From assembly GCA_905221605.1 (NCBI GenBank), contig CAJNDS010002274.1:248001-312000 (forward strand): a stretch of DNA of 64,000 bases, read 5' to 3'. The translations under genes were made by a program, and so were the position numbers. Positions 31,471 to 42,200 of this stretch are shown piece by piece (the first letter of the stretch is position 1; each line of letters starts with the position of its first letter). Source of the DNA: Symbiodinium natans. Taxonomy: Eukaryota > Sar > Dinophyceae > Suessiales > Symbiodiniaceae. Below the pieces are notes generated by a model. The model made no database searches and was not told where the DNA came from. It was given only the letters and a program-made list of their open reading frames with translations.

Positions 31471-32040
31471 CACCCCAGACACTTCCACAGATTCCTGAAA
31501 CACGAACTCCAGGAGTACACGAAGTGCGGCTCAAAGAGGAAGGACGCAGAGCGGGTCCAAGTGAGTTCTCTTCACCACATAACCCATCATGAGGCAGTAG
31601 TTATAGTATTACCGCCCCATTGATAAGGTTCTCCAAGCCACATAGTTTCTAGACCAGATTGGTAAGGGAATGACAGGTGATGAACGAAGCTAGATCTATG
31701 AATAAGACCCCGGTTAGTAAGCCCATTTAATAGTCTAGAAACTGTAGCTAATTCCTGGGTCTTGTTCATAATCCACCTTTAGGACCAAACCAGCATGAAT
31801 GACCTGGAAATGGAGGTAGTTTCTACGGGCGTCAAGATACGGCCAACATGACAGGATAGGTGACCGCCCGTGTAGATAGAATACGAAGACAGTAATAATA
31901 ATATACTGAGGGCCTTTCATAATATTATTTTGTAAGGACTTTTGGGACGCACGAAAATAATATTGGCCGCTGAGGAGTGGGGTTTCAAAAGGCTGCAAGC
32001 TGACGAGCAATGCTCAACACCTCCTAAGCTCGCGAAGCCC
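31471..32040 (+). pseudogene. Gene fragment split by an AT-rich insert (relative of 33.8 kb)
   Basis: After an AG acceptor (ccaccccag) the frame reads HFHRFLKHELQEYTKCGSKR and on to AERVQ, where a GTGAGT donor follows at about 31560. The frame resumes after about 400 bases with AAEEWGFKRLQADEQC (about 31957-32010). The relative at 33.8 kb has both parts joined without the insert. Either a genuine intron-bearing exon pair or a fragment disrupted by insertion. The protein family is unknown; the CTKCG-like motif suggests a metal-binding or Cys-containing loop at most. Confidence 0.4.
31590..31960. other. AT-rich island inside the split fragment
   Basis: Composition drops to clearly AT-rich (aataataatatactg, ataatattattttg) unlike the GC-rich surroundings. 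The minus strand is open for about 90 codons across most of it. It occupies the position of an intron relative to the 33.8-kb copy. It may be an unusual intron, a small inserted element or a piece of organellar DNA; I cannot assign it. Confidence 0.4.
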
Positions 32041-32723
32041 TTTGTTCAATGTCTAAACTAAATCTTTGCTGAGGAGAAGAAAAAGGCGCACTACGGCAAG
32101 GGAAACAAGGCAGACAAGAACCGAACCAAGGGAGTCGTCAGAGCCTGGATGTTCATCACCTAATGGCTTAGGTCAATAATTGCCTCCTGGAGCTAGCCAT
32201 GCCTTGCGTCGAACGAACTCAGAAGTTGCATGCGCGGCAGAGGCCTGTGATACAACGAAGTGAACAGTGCGAAACGCGTGAATTGTACCGTTTGGGGGGT
32301 GAGTTGAGATGTCTCCACACCGCAGTAAACCCCAAAGCCTTCCCAGACTGCTGGGCTCTGGCGCCCAAACTCCGGACCTGTCGAATCTTGAGTTGTAGTA
32401 TAGCGAGCAGTGTGTAGGCAGATGCCGCTGCAGTCACACTCTCAAAGACCCCCAGAAAACTCTGGCCCGAAGCCCGGGGCCCTGAGGTTCCCATGATGAG
32501 CCGGCATAAAATATTTGAACATATCCGAACGAACAAAAGGGAATCAACTGGAAAAGACAGCATGAAGCAGCGCAGGCGCGTACGGAAGGAGATTGGAACT
32601 GCCGCTTGGCTGTTCAAGTTCACTGTCAGAGAAATGGTTCTTAAGAATTTATACTTCTTGGATTTGGAACGTCTCGGGGTAGCGTTAAATGGCTTAGGAA
32701 TGTGCTTGGGCTTCAGACTGAGA

Positions 32724-32756
<33 letters not shown>

Positions 32757-33770
32757 GTGCGTGTGTGTGTGTTTCAATAATGTATTATTCGGAGAGGATC
32801 CGCGGACAGCGTGCCAACACTACAATGGGGGTTCCAAACTTAGGAGTAAGGGGGTATAGATTGGCGGAGCACGTGCTGCACGTTCCGTACTTGAAGTCGT
32901 GCTCCCCCGGTCCCGCGCACTTTTCGAGGCTGCGTACTTAGCTGCGTTTAGGGCTGTCGGAAGGGGCTCGCTTCGTTCGTCCAGTCAGTTCGCATTTCTC
33001 GATGTTGAAATGGGGCTGTCGCCACGGTGCGGTGCGCATGATCCTCGTGAAGTGCAGAGCATTGCTGAACTGTCGTTGATTCTTGCGGGGCATCTTGGAG
33101 TGGCCTTGGAGTGCTCTTGGGGTCTTGAGTCCTGGCTTGCTCTTGGAGAGATCGCGAGCACCCCGGGGTGCTTTTGGAATGCTTCTGAGGCGTCAACGGT
33201 ATCTGTTCGGAGAGTGCATTGGCGTGAGCTTTTTCGGTCTGTTGTTGTTATTGTGTTCACGCCATAGGGCTGCCAAACCTTGATCACGTGCATGTGGCCC
33301 ATGAAAATCTGACGAAGACATGCAGCTCTCCAGGATCTAGCGTGCCTACATCCCTCCCTACAACAGTGCCAGGTGTCGACCCCTCCAACTTCCCTATAAC
33401 ACCGATACCGATGTGTAACGCATCTTTCATCGCCAGTCCGCGTTCTTGCTACAGCGTCCCTCCGAAGTCACAACCACCTGTTCCTAGTACGTGCATTTGC
33501 CATTGCACGGGCATGAGGCCCGAAGTGCAAATTCCTTGTCTGCGCCGTCAAGGAGGCCCGCACAGCCATGAGACCACAGGAACTAGCCAGAGACATTCTA
33601 CCCCACGTTTTCGCTGCTCGATGCTGGAAGCTAGAGGAGCTAGGGGAGGCGGACTGGCATGTTTACAAGATGCCATGTCCTGTGCATTGCGCATGTGTGA
33701 GCTCTCCCTCAGTTGCCGTCAGCACGGCCTTCTTGTTGGCGTAGCAGAAGCCATTTGTAACGACAGGCTC
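32041..33770. other. Non-coding stretch
   Basis: Contains a (tg)n microsatellite at 32724-32772. A long frame that begins at about 33288 is open only because of composition and runs into G-rich minisatellites downstream. No gene is supported. Confidence 0.45.
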
Positions 33771-33966
33771 AGACCCTCCCACCACGAACCCCTTCCACCC
33801 CAGACGCTTCCACAGATTCCTCCACAGATTCCTGAAATACGAACTCCAGGAGTGCACGAAGTGCGGCGTAAAGAGGAAGGATGCAGAGCGGGTCCGAGAA
33901 GATATGGCTGCCGAGGAGCGACCTGGGGTTTCAAAAAGGCTGCAAGCTGTCTTGCTTGCCTTTTAG
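33771..33966 (+). pseudogene. Uninterrupted copy of the 31.5-kb fragment
   Basis: After ccaccccag the frame reads RFHRFLHRFLKYELQECTKC and continues through KRKDAERVREDMAAEERPGV and KRLQA without an intron, ending at TAG at 33964-33966. A 12-base tandem duplication (cacagattcctc/cacagattcctg) is unique to this copy. Compared with 31.5 kb it lacks the 400-base insert. It could be an exon of the J-domain gene that follows or a separate duplicate. Confidence 0.4.
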
Positions 33967-34155
33967 CTTTGCAAGCCCCTCCAGCCAGGGACTCCTTCGC
34001 AGGGCGAAGCTCGAAGTCAGCTTCTGAGAACTTCTGGGGCCCTCTTCCAATGAAACGTGTTGGCATGCTTCTTCGTGCGAGAGGCATACTGCAGCATGGT
34101 CCAGATCTCGAGACTGGACCCTGCTCAGCAGGCGAAGGCAGGTTCCGCCTGTACC

Positions 34156-34356
34156 TATGTCCTTGCTTTACAACCGATTGGGATGCAACGTGGTCTTCAG
34201 GAAAGCAGGAAACTGATGAGGACCTGGCATCCGGACAAGAATGCCAACAAGGACTGGCGTTCATGTGCTTTGTCATCCTGCTTTTCGTTTTCCGTTGGAG
34301 TGTGCCGGCAGGATTTGGCGACCAAAACCTTCCAATTCCTACAGCAGAGCAAAGGC
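34156..34356 (+). CDS. J-domain (DnaJ-like) gene fragment with an inferred GA-AG intron
   Basis: The frame from 34156 reads YVLALQPIGMQRGLQESRKL, then MRTWHPDKNANK. This is the helix I start, helix II and the diagnostic HPD tripeptide (codons at 34228-34236) of a J domain. The next 60 bases (34252-34311) begin GA and end CAG. Removing them joins NANK to DLATKTFQFLQQSKG, the helix III region in its usual form. J domains stimulate Hsp70 ATPase. The piece upstream of 34156 (QISRLDPAQQAKAGSACT) may belong to the same exon. After 34356 the frame enters G-rich minisatellite, so the rest of the gene is missing or lies beyond an unrecognised donor. It may be a pseudogene fragment. Confidence 0.5.
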
Positions 34357-34420
34357 AGCTCTGGTTTGTGGTGCCTTGGGGCTGGTGGTGGTGTTGGTGT
34401 GTGGTGGGGGTTAGGTGTTG

Positions 34421-34740
34421 GTTGATGTGTGTGGTGGAGTGTGGGGTGTGGTGCGGGTGCGGGGTGGCGGGGTGCGGGGTGCGGAGTGCGGAGTGCGGAG
34501 TGCGGAGTGCGGGGTGCGGAGTGCAGAGTGCGGAGTGCAGAGTGCGGAGTGCGGAGTGCGTTGTGCTGAGTGCGGGGTGCGGGGTGCGGGGTGCGGGGTG
34601 CGGAGTGCGGAGTGCGGAGTGCGGAGTGCGGAGTGTGGCGGTGATGGGTCCGGTGGAGGTGGTGGTGGTGGTGGTGGTGGTGGGTGGTGGGTGGTGGGGG
34701 GTGGTGGTGCTGGTGGTGGTGGTGGTAGTGGTGTGCGGTG
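34421..34740. repeat. G-rich minisatellites (GGAGTGC)n and (GGT)n
   Basis: From about 34470 to 34632 the 7-base unit ggagtgc/gggtgcg repeats more than 20 times. From about 34655 a ggtggt-rich run follows. Purine/G bias on one strand could favour G-quadruplexes. The long open frames through it are artefacts of the repeat. Confidence 0.85.
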
Positions 34741-35097
34741 TGTCTAACCCATGTTGGCATGAATCCAGGCTTGCTCAGTGGCAAGGCCTGCTCATGAAGC
34801 CCCGATCTCAGATTCGTCAGATTTGTCAACAACAATGCCCGCCGAGTTTGTCTTTGTGAATGCCAGGTTTGGCGGCACATGATGCTACAGCTTACACTCC
34901 GGCAAAAAAGCTTTCCGGAGCTTGGTATGCCGACCTAGTTGTGCGTTTGCCAGCAAGACCCCAATCTCTGAAACTTTCGGAGTCTCTGTTGACGTCAGAT
35001 CCTGGACTTGGATTGGTAGCCACTTGTGTGCGATCTTTGCGCGCCCGCAAGAGGATTTTGCATCAGGTCTCCCTAGTGGCGCCAGGGCGACGGAGAC

Positions 35098-35330
35098 ATG
35101 CCCGGGTGGGTTGTTGGTCGGGTTAGTGGTCGGGTTGTTGGTCGGGTTGTTGGTCGTTGGTTATTGGTTGTTGGTGGTGTTGGTGTTGTTGGTGTTGTTG
35201 GTGGTGTTGGTGGTGTTGGTGGTGTTGGTGGTGTTGGTGGTGTTGGTGGTGTTGGTGGTGTTGGTGGACACACACACACACACACTCTCGCACGCACACA
35301 AACACACAAACACAAACGCGCACTCCGAAG
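35098..35330. repeat. (GTTGGTGGT)n tract followed by (CA)n
   Basis: Repeats of ggttgttggtc (35106-35160) pass into gttggtggt (35160-35265), then an (ac)n stretch with interruptions (35267-35320). G-rich then C/A-rich on the same strand. Confidence 0.85.
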
Positions 35331-35519
35331 CCTTGACGCCTACATACAAGCCATCTGAAAACTGTGCGAGCATCTTGCACTACGTCACTACGGCCGTGTG
35401 ACCCTTGAACCCCAAATACCGGGGTTGCGATCCCAAAAGGAAATCCTCCGTTCTGTCGGCGCCCAGTCCAGAATTTTAACCCTACACTGTTCCACTGTTA
35501 AACCACCCAGCCAGTGGCC

Positions 35520-35850
35520 CGAACATACATACATATATACAGTACATATATACGTACATACAGAGGACAGACATACAAACATGCACATACATACATTTAC
35601 ATACACATACATACACATGCATACACATACATATACATATATACATACATGCATACATGCATACATGCACACATGCGTACATGCGTACATGCATACATGC
35701 ATACATGCATACATGCATACATGCATACATGCATACATGCATACATGCATACATGCATACATGCATACATGCATACATGCATACATGCATACATGATACA
35801 TACATACATGCATGCATACATACATACACACATACATACATACATAGTTC
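35520..35850. repeat. (ATGCATAC)n microsatellite
   Basis: An acatacat-rich tract evolves into a regular 8-base repeat atgcatac, more than 15 perfect units at about 35650-35795, then returns to acatac. The sequence is nearly self-complementary, so both strands show similar open frames; none is a gene. Confidence 0.9.
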
Positions 35851-36244
35851 AAAGTTTCAGGTACGCCTTGCCAGCCAATGCTCTTTTGCCCCCCCCGTAG
35901 CTTTTGTTGGATCAACTCCTGCTCTTTGGCGTAGACCTCGCGCTTCTCAGGCCACTTGGGTGGAAGGTGTTGTTTGAGAGCTTGGGGCCCTTTCAGGGAT
36001 TCTGCCTTAAACTGGCAAAGGGGGGGGAACTCAGGGTAGGAGCATGCTGCTGCGAGCAGAGCTCGAAGCCGAGAGCTGAGTATCAGGAAGAGGGCCCGGG
36101 GGCGGGGGTCGAGCATCATATCGTGCGGGCAGCCCGAGGCGAGGCTTGCAATACAATTGCAGAAAGTGGAGCCGGGGACTGAATGTGAAGGCCTGCGAGC
36201 TTCGAATGTTATCCAAATTTCACCCCGCCGAGGGGGAGTAACGT
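35851..36244. other. Non-coding stretch before the satellite
   Basis: Ordinary GC-rich sequence; no gene or repeat recognised apart from short homopolymers. Confidence 0.4.
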
Positions 36245-39200
36245 TGCGACACGAGATCGTCCTGAAGAGCAGGCGCTCGGCTCATGAAACTTCAGCTTGC
36301 AAGTGCTGCTTGCTCGTACCCTGAAACACGAGCCGAGAAGCCCGCAAGAAGAAGAAGAAGAAGAAGAAGAAGGAGAAGAAGAAGAAAAGTGCATGGTTTG
36401 CACGAGGTGGCTGAAGCATCGGCCAAGACCCCTGCTGCCGAGCCAAGAACGACTCTTGCCCTGCATTTGCGTGTTGGTTCAAGTCCTCGAAGCATTCCGG
36501 AAACACCCGAAGATGACACGGCTCAGGAAAGCGTCTCAGCAAGACTTGGGAGCCTTGCAGACATCGGCCCGGGCGGAGGCCATTTCGCTTGCATGTTTCC
36601 ACATAGTCTTGCATGCGCAAGGTGACAGCGATAGTTGGACATGTGGCGTGTGAAGCAGTCACTAACTGGCATGGGGTTGCGGCAGCCGTGGCGGCAGAGG
36701 AACTTCAGCCGATCGCCACGACTCCTTTCTCCGAGGGAAACCAACCAAAAATCGGCGAAAAAATCGACGAGGATGCGGCGGCGCTGGCGGCAGCGAGCCT
36801 TGCTTGCACGTCTGGACAGAGTACAAGATGTACAAGTACCGTAGCTGTCTTGTTTGCAACGGGCCTGAAATGGCCTGAGAAGACCAGTGTCTGTGAGTCA
36901 GGAGTGGCGCCGAGAGTTTGGAGAACAGAGCGACACGACTTCGTCCAGAAAAGCAGGCGCTCGGCTCATGAAGCGTCAGCTTGCAAGTGCTGCTTGCTCG
37001 GACCCTGAAACAGGAGCCGAGAAGCCCGCAAGGAGAAGAAGCGCTTGCTTTGGACGAGGTGGCTGAAACATCGGCCAAGACCCCTCCTTCGGAGCCAAGA
37101 ACGAGTATTTCGCTGCAGATGCATGTTTGTTGAAGTCCTCGAAGCATTCCGGAAACACCCGAAGATGACACAGCTCAGGAAAGCGTCTCAGCAAGACTTG
37201 GGAGCCTTGCAGACATCGGCCCAGGCAAAGGAGGCCATTTCGCTTGGATGCGCAAGGTGACAGCGATAGTTGGACATGTGGCGTGTGAAGCAGTCACTAA
37301 CTGGCATGGGGTTGCGGCAGCCGTGGCGGCAGAGGAACTTCAGCCGATCGCCACGACTCCTTTCTCCGAGGGAAACCAACCAAAAATCGGCGAAAAAATC
37401 GACGAGGATGCGGCGGCGCTGGCGGCAGCGAGCCTTGCTTGCACGTCTGGACAGAGTACAAGATGTACAAGTACCGTAGCTGTCTTGTTTGCAACGGGCC
37501 TGAAATGGCCTGAGAAGACCAGTGTCTGTGAGTCAGGAGTGGCGCCGAGAGTTTGGAGAACAGAGCGACACGACTTCGTCCAGAAAAGCAGGCGCTCGGC
37601 TCATGAAGCGTCAGCTTGCAAGTGCTGCTTGCTCGGACCCTGAAACAGGAGCCGAGAAGCCCGCAAGCGCGTGCTTTGGACGAGATGGCTGAAACATCGG
37701 CCAAGACCCCTCCTTCGAGCCAAGAACGAGTCTTGCCCTGCATTTGCATGCTTGTTCAAGTCCTCGAAGCATTCCGGAAACACCCGAAGATGACACGGCT
37801 CAGGAAAGCGTCTCAGCAAGACTTGGGAGCCTTGCAGACATCGGCCCAGGCAAAGGAGGCCATTTCGCTTGCATGTTTCCACATAGTCTTGCATGCGCAA
37901 GGTGACAGCGATAGTTGGACATGTGGCGTGTGAAGCAGTCACTAACTGGCATGGGGTTGCGGCAGCCGTGGCGGCAGAGGAACTTCAGCCGATCGCCACG
38001 ACTCCTTTCTCCGAGGGAAACCAACCAAAAATCGGCGAAAAAATCGACGAGGATGCGGCGGCGCTGGCGGCAGCGAGCCTTGCTTGCACGTCTGGACAGA
38101 GTACAAGATGTACAAGTACCGTAGCTGTCTTGTTTGCAACGGGCCTGAAATGGCCTGAGAAGACCAGTGTCTGTGAGTCAGGAGTGGCGCCGAGAGTTTG
38201 GAGAACAGAGCGACACGACTTCGTCCAGAAGAGCAGGCGCTCGGCTCATGAAGCGTCAGCTTGCAAGTGCTGCTTGCTCGGACCCTGAAACAGGAGCCGA
38301 GAAGCCCGCAAGGAGAAGAAGCGCTTGCTTTGGACGAGGTGGCTGAAACATCGGCCAAGACCCTTCCTTCGGAGCCAAGAACGAGTCTTTCGCTGCAGAT
38401 GCATGTTTGTTGAAGTCCTCGAAGCATTCCGGAAACACCCGAAGATGACACAGCTCAGGAAAGCGTCTCAGCAAGACTTGGGAGCCTTGCAGACATCGGC
38501 CCAGGCAAAGGAGGCCATTTCGCTTGGATGCGCAAGGTGACAGCGATAGTTGGACATGTGGCGTGTGAAGCAGTCACTAACTGGCATGGGGTTGCGGCAG
38601 CCGTGGCGGCAGAGGAACTTCAGCCGATCGCCACGACTCCTTTCTCCGAGGGAAACCAACCAAAAATCGGCGAAAAAATCGACGAGGATGCAGCGGCGCT
38701 GGCGGCAGCGAGCCTTGCTTGCAACAAGATGTACAAGTACCGTAGCTGTCTTGTTTGCAACGGGCCTGAAATGGCCTGAGAAGACCAGTGTCTGTGAGTC
38801 AGGAGTGGCGCCGAGAGTTTGGAGAACAGAGCGACACGACTTCGTCCAGAAGAGCAGGCGCTCGGCTCATGAAGCTTTAGCTTGCAAGTGCTGCTTGCTC
38901 GGACCCTGAAACAGGAGCCGAGAAGCCCGCAAGGAGAAGAAGCGCGTGCTTTGGACGAGATGGCTGAAACATCGGCCAAGACCCCTGCTGCCGAGCCAAG
39001 AACGAGTCTTGCCCTGCATTTGCATGCTTGTTCAAGTCCTCGAAGCATTCCGGAAACACCCGAAGATGACACGGCTCAGGAAAGCGTCTCAGCAAGACTT
39101 GGGAGCCTTGCAGACATCGGCCCGGGCGGAGGCCATTTCGCTTGCATGTTTCCACATAGTCTTGCATGCGCAAGGTGACAGCGATAGTTGGACATGTGGC

Positions 39201-42200
39201 GTGTGAAGCAGTCACTAACTGGCATGGGGTTGCGGCAGCCGTGGCGGCAGAGGAACTTCAGCCGATCGCCACGACTCCTTTCTCCGAGGGAAACCAACCA
39301 AAAATCGGCGAAAAAATCGACGAGGATGCGGCGGCGCTGGCGGCAGCGAGCCTTGCTTGCACGTCTGGACAGAGTACAAGATGTACAAGTACCGTAGCTG
39401 TCTTGTTTGCAACGGGCCTGAAATGGCCTGAGAAGACCAGTGTCTGTGAGTCAGGAGTGGCGCCGAGAGTTTGGAGAACAGAGCGACACGACTTCGTCCA
39501 GAAAAGCAGGCGCTCGGCTCATGAAGCGTCAGCTTGCAAGTGCTGCTTGCTCGGACCCTGAAACAGGAGCCGAGAAGCCCGCAAGCGCGTGCTTTGGACG
39601 AGATGGCTGAAACATCGGCCAAGACCCCTCCTTCGGAGCCAAGAACGAGTCTTGCCCTGCATTTGCATGCTTGTTCAAGTCCTCGAAGCATTCCGGAAAC
39701 ACCCGAAGATGACACGGCTCAGGAAAGCGTCTCAGCAAGACTTGGGAGCCTTGCAGACATCGGCCCAGGCAAAGGAGGCCATTTCGCTTGCATGTTTCCA
39801 CATAGTCTTGCATGCGCAAGGTGACAGCGATAGTTGGACATGTGGCGTGTGAAGCAGTCACTAACTGGCATGGGGTTGCGGCAGCCGTGGCGGCAGAGGA
39901 ACTTCAGCCGATCGCCACGACTCCTTTCTCCGAGGGAAACCAACCAAAAATCGGCGAAAAAATCGACGAGGATGCGGCGGCGCTGGCGGCAGCGAGCCTT
40001 GCTTGCACGTCTGGACAGAGTACAAGATGTACAAGTACCGTAGCTGTCTTGTTTGCAACGGGCCTGAAATGGCCTGAGAAGACCAGTGTCTGTGAGTCAG
40101 GAGTGGCGCCGAGAGTTTGGAGAACAGAGCGACACGACTTCGTCCAGAAAAGCAGGCGCTCGGCTCATGAAGCGTCAGCTTGCAAGTGCTGCTTGCTCGG
40201 ACCCTGAAACAGGAGCCGAGAAGCCCGCAAGGAGAAGAAGCGCTTGCTTTGGACGAGGTGGCTGAAACATCGGCCAAGACCCCTCCTTCGGAGCCAAGAA
40301 CGAGTCTTTCGCTGCAGATGCATGTTTGTTGAAGTCCTCGAAGCATTCCGGAAACACCCGAAGATGACACAGCTCAGGAAAGCGTCTCAGCAAGACTTGG
40401 GAGCCTTGCAGACATCGGCCCAGGCAAAGGAGGCCATTTCGCTTGGATGCGCAAGGTGACAGCGATAGTTGGACATGTGGCGTGTGAAGCAGTCACTAAC
40501 TGGCATGGGGTTGCGGCAGCCGTGGCGGCAGAGGAACTTCAGCCGATCGCCACGACTCCTTTCTCCGAGGGAAACCAACCAAAAATCGGCGAAAAAATCG
40601 ACGAGGATGCGGCGGCGCTGGCGGCAGCGAGCCTTGCTTGCACGTCTGGACAGAGTACAAGATGTACAAGTACCGTAGCTGTCTTGTTTGCAACGGGCCT
40701 GAAATGGCCTGAGAAGACCAGTGTCTGTGAGTCAGGAGTGGCGCCGAGAGTTTGGAGAACAGAGCGACACGACTTCGTCCAGAAAAGCAGGCGCTCGGCT
40801 CATGAAGCGTCAGCTTGCAAGTGCTGCTTGCTCGGACCCTGAAACAGGAGCCGAGAAGCCCGCAAGGAGAAGAAGCGCTTGCTTTGGACGAGGTGGCTGA
40901 AACATCGGCCAAGACCCCTCCTTCGGAGCCAAGAACGAGTCTTTCGCTGCAGATGCATGTTTGTTGAAGTCCTCGAAGCATTCCGGAAACACCCGAAGAT
41001 GACACAGCTCAGGAAAGCGTCTCAGCAAGACTTGGGAGCCTTGCAGACATCGGCCCAGGCAAAGGAGGCCATTTCGCTTGGATGCGCAAGGTGACAGCGA
41101 TAGTTGGACATGTGGCGTGTGAAGCAGTCACTAACTGGCATGGGGTTGCGGCAGCCGTGGCGGCAGAGGAACTTCAGCCGATCGCCACGACTCCTTTCTC
41201 CGAGGGAAACCAACCAAAAATCGGCGAAAAAATCGACGAGGATGCAGCGGCGCTGGCGGCAGCGAGCCTTGCTTGCAACAAGATGTACAAGTACCGTAGC
41301 TGTCTTGTTTGCAACGGGCCTGAAATGGCCTGAGAAGACCAGTGTCTGTGAGTCAGGAGTGGCGCCGAGAGTTTGGAGAACAGAGCGACACGACTTCGTC
41401 CAGAAGAGCAGGCGCTCGGCTCATGAAGCTTTAGCTTGCAAGTGCTGCTTGCTCGGACCCTGAAACAGGAGCCGAGAAGCCCGCAAGGAGAAGAAGCGCG
41501 TGCTTTGGACGAGATGGCTGAAACATCGGCCAAGACCCCTGCTGCCGAGCCAAGAACGAGTCTTGCCCTGCATTTGCATGCTTGTTCAAGTCCTCGAAGC
41601 ATTCCGGAAACACCCGAAGATGACACGGCTCAGGAAAGCGTCTCAGCAAGACTTGGGAGCCTTGCAGACATCGGCCCGGGCGGAGGCCATTTCGCTTGCA
41701 TGTTTCCACATAGTCTTGCATGCGCAAGGTGACAGCGATAGTTGGACATGTGGCGTGTGAAGCAGTCACTAACTGGCATGGGGTTGCGGCAGCCGTGGCG
41801 GCAGAGGAACTTCAGCCGATCGCCACGACTCCTTTCTCCGAGGGAAACCAACCAAAAATCGGCGAAAAAATCGACGAGGATGCGGCGGCGCTGGCGGCAG
41901 CGAGCCTTGCTTGCACGTCTGGACAGAGTACAAGATGTACAAGTACCGTAGCTGTCTTGTTTGCAACGGGCCTGAAATGGCCTGAGAAGACCAGTGTCTG
42001 TGAGTCAGGAGTGGCGCCGAGAGTTTGGAGAACAGAGCGACACGACTTCGTCCAGAAAAGCAGGCGCTCGGCTCATGAAGCGTCAGCTTGCAAGTGCTGC
42101 TTGCTCGGACCCTGAAACAGGAGCCGAGAAGCCCGCAAGGAGAAGAAGCGCTTGCTTTGGACGAGGTGGCTGAAACATCGGCCAAGACCCCTCCTTCGGA

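Noticed and set aside
33288-34859. 523-codon plus-strand frame
   Set aside because: It cuts across the J-domain frame, runs through two minisatellites and uses no splice sites although the region shows them. Composition is Cys/Trp/Gly-rich from the repeats.
37942-38451. 169-codon minus-strand frame in the 635-bp satellite as a gene family
   Set aside because: Units carry a shared 14-bp deletion and other non-triplet indels within it; no start context, no family resemblance.
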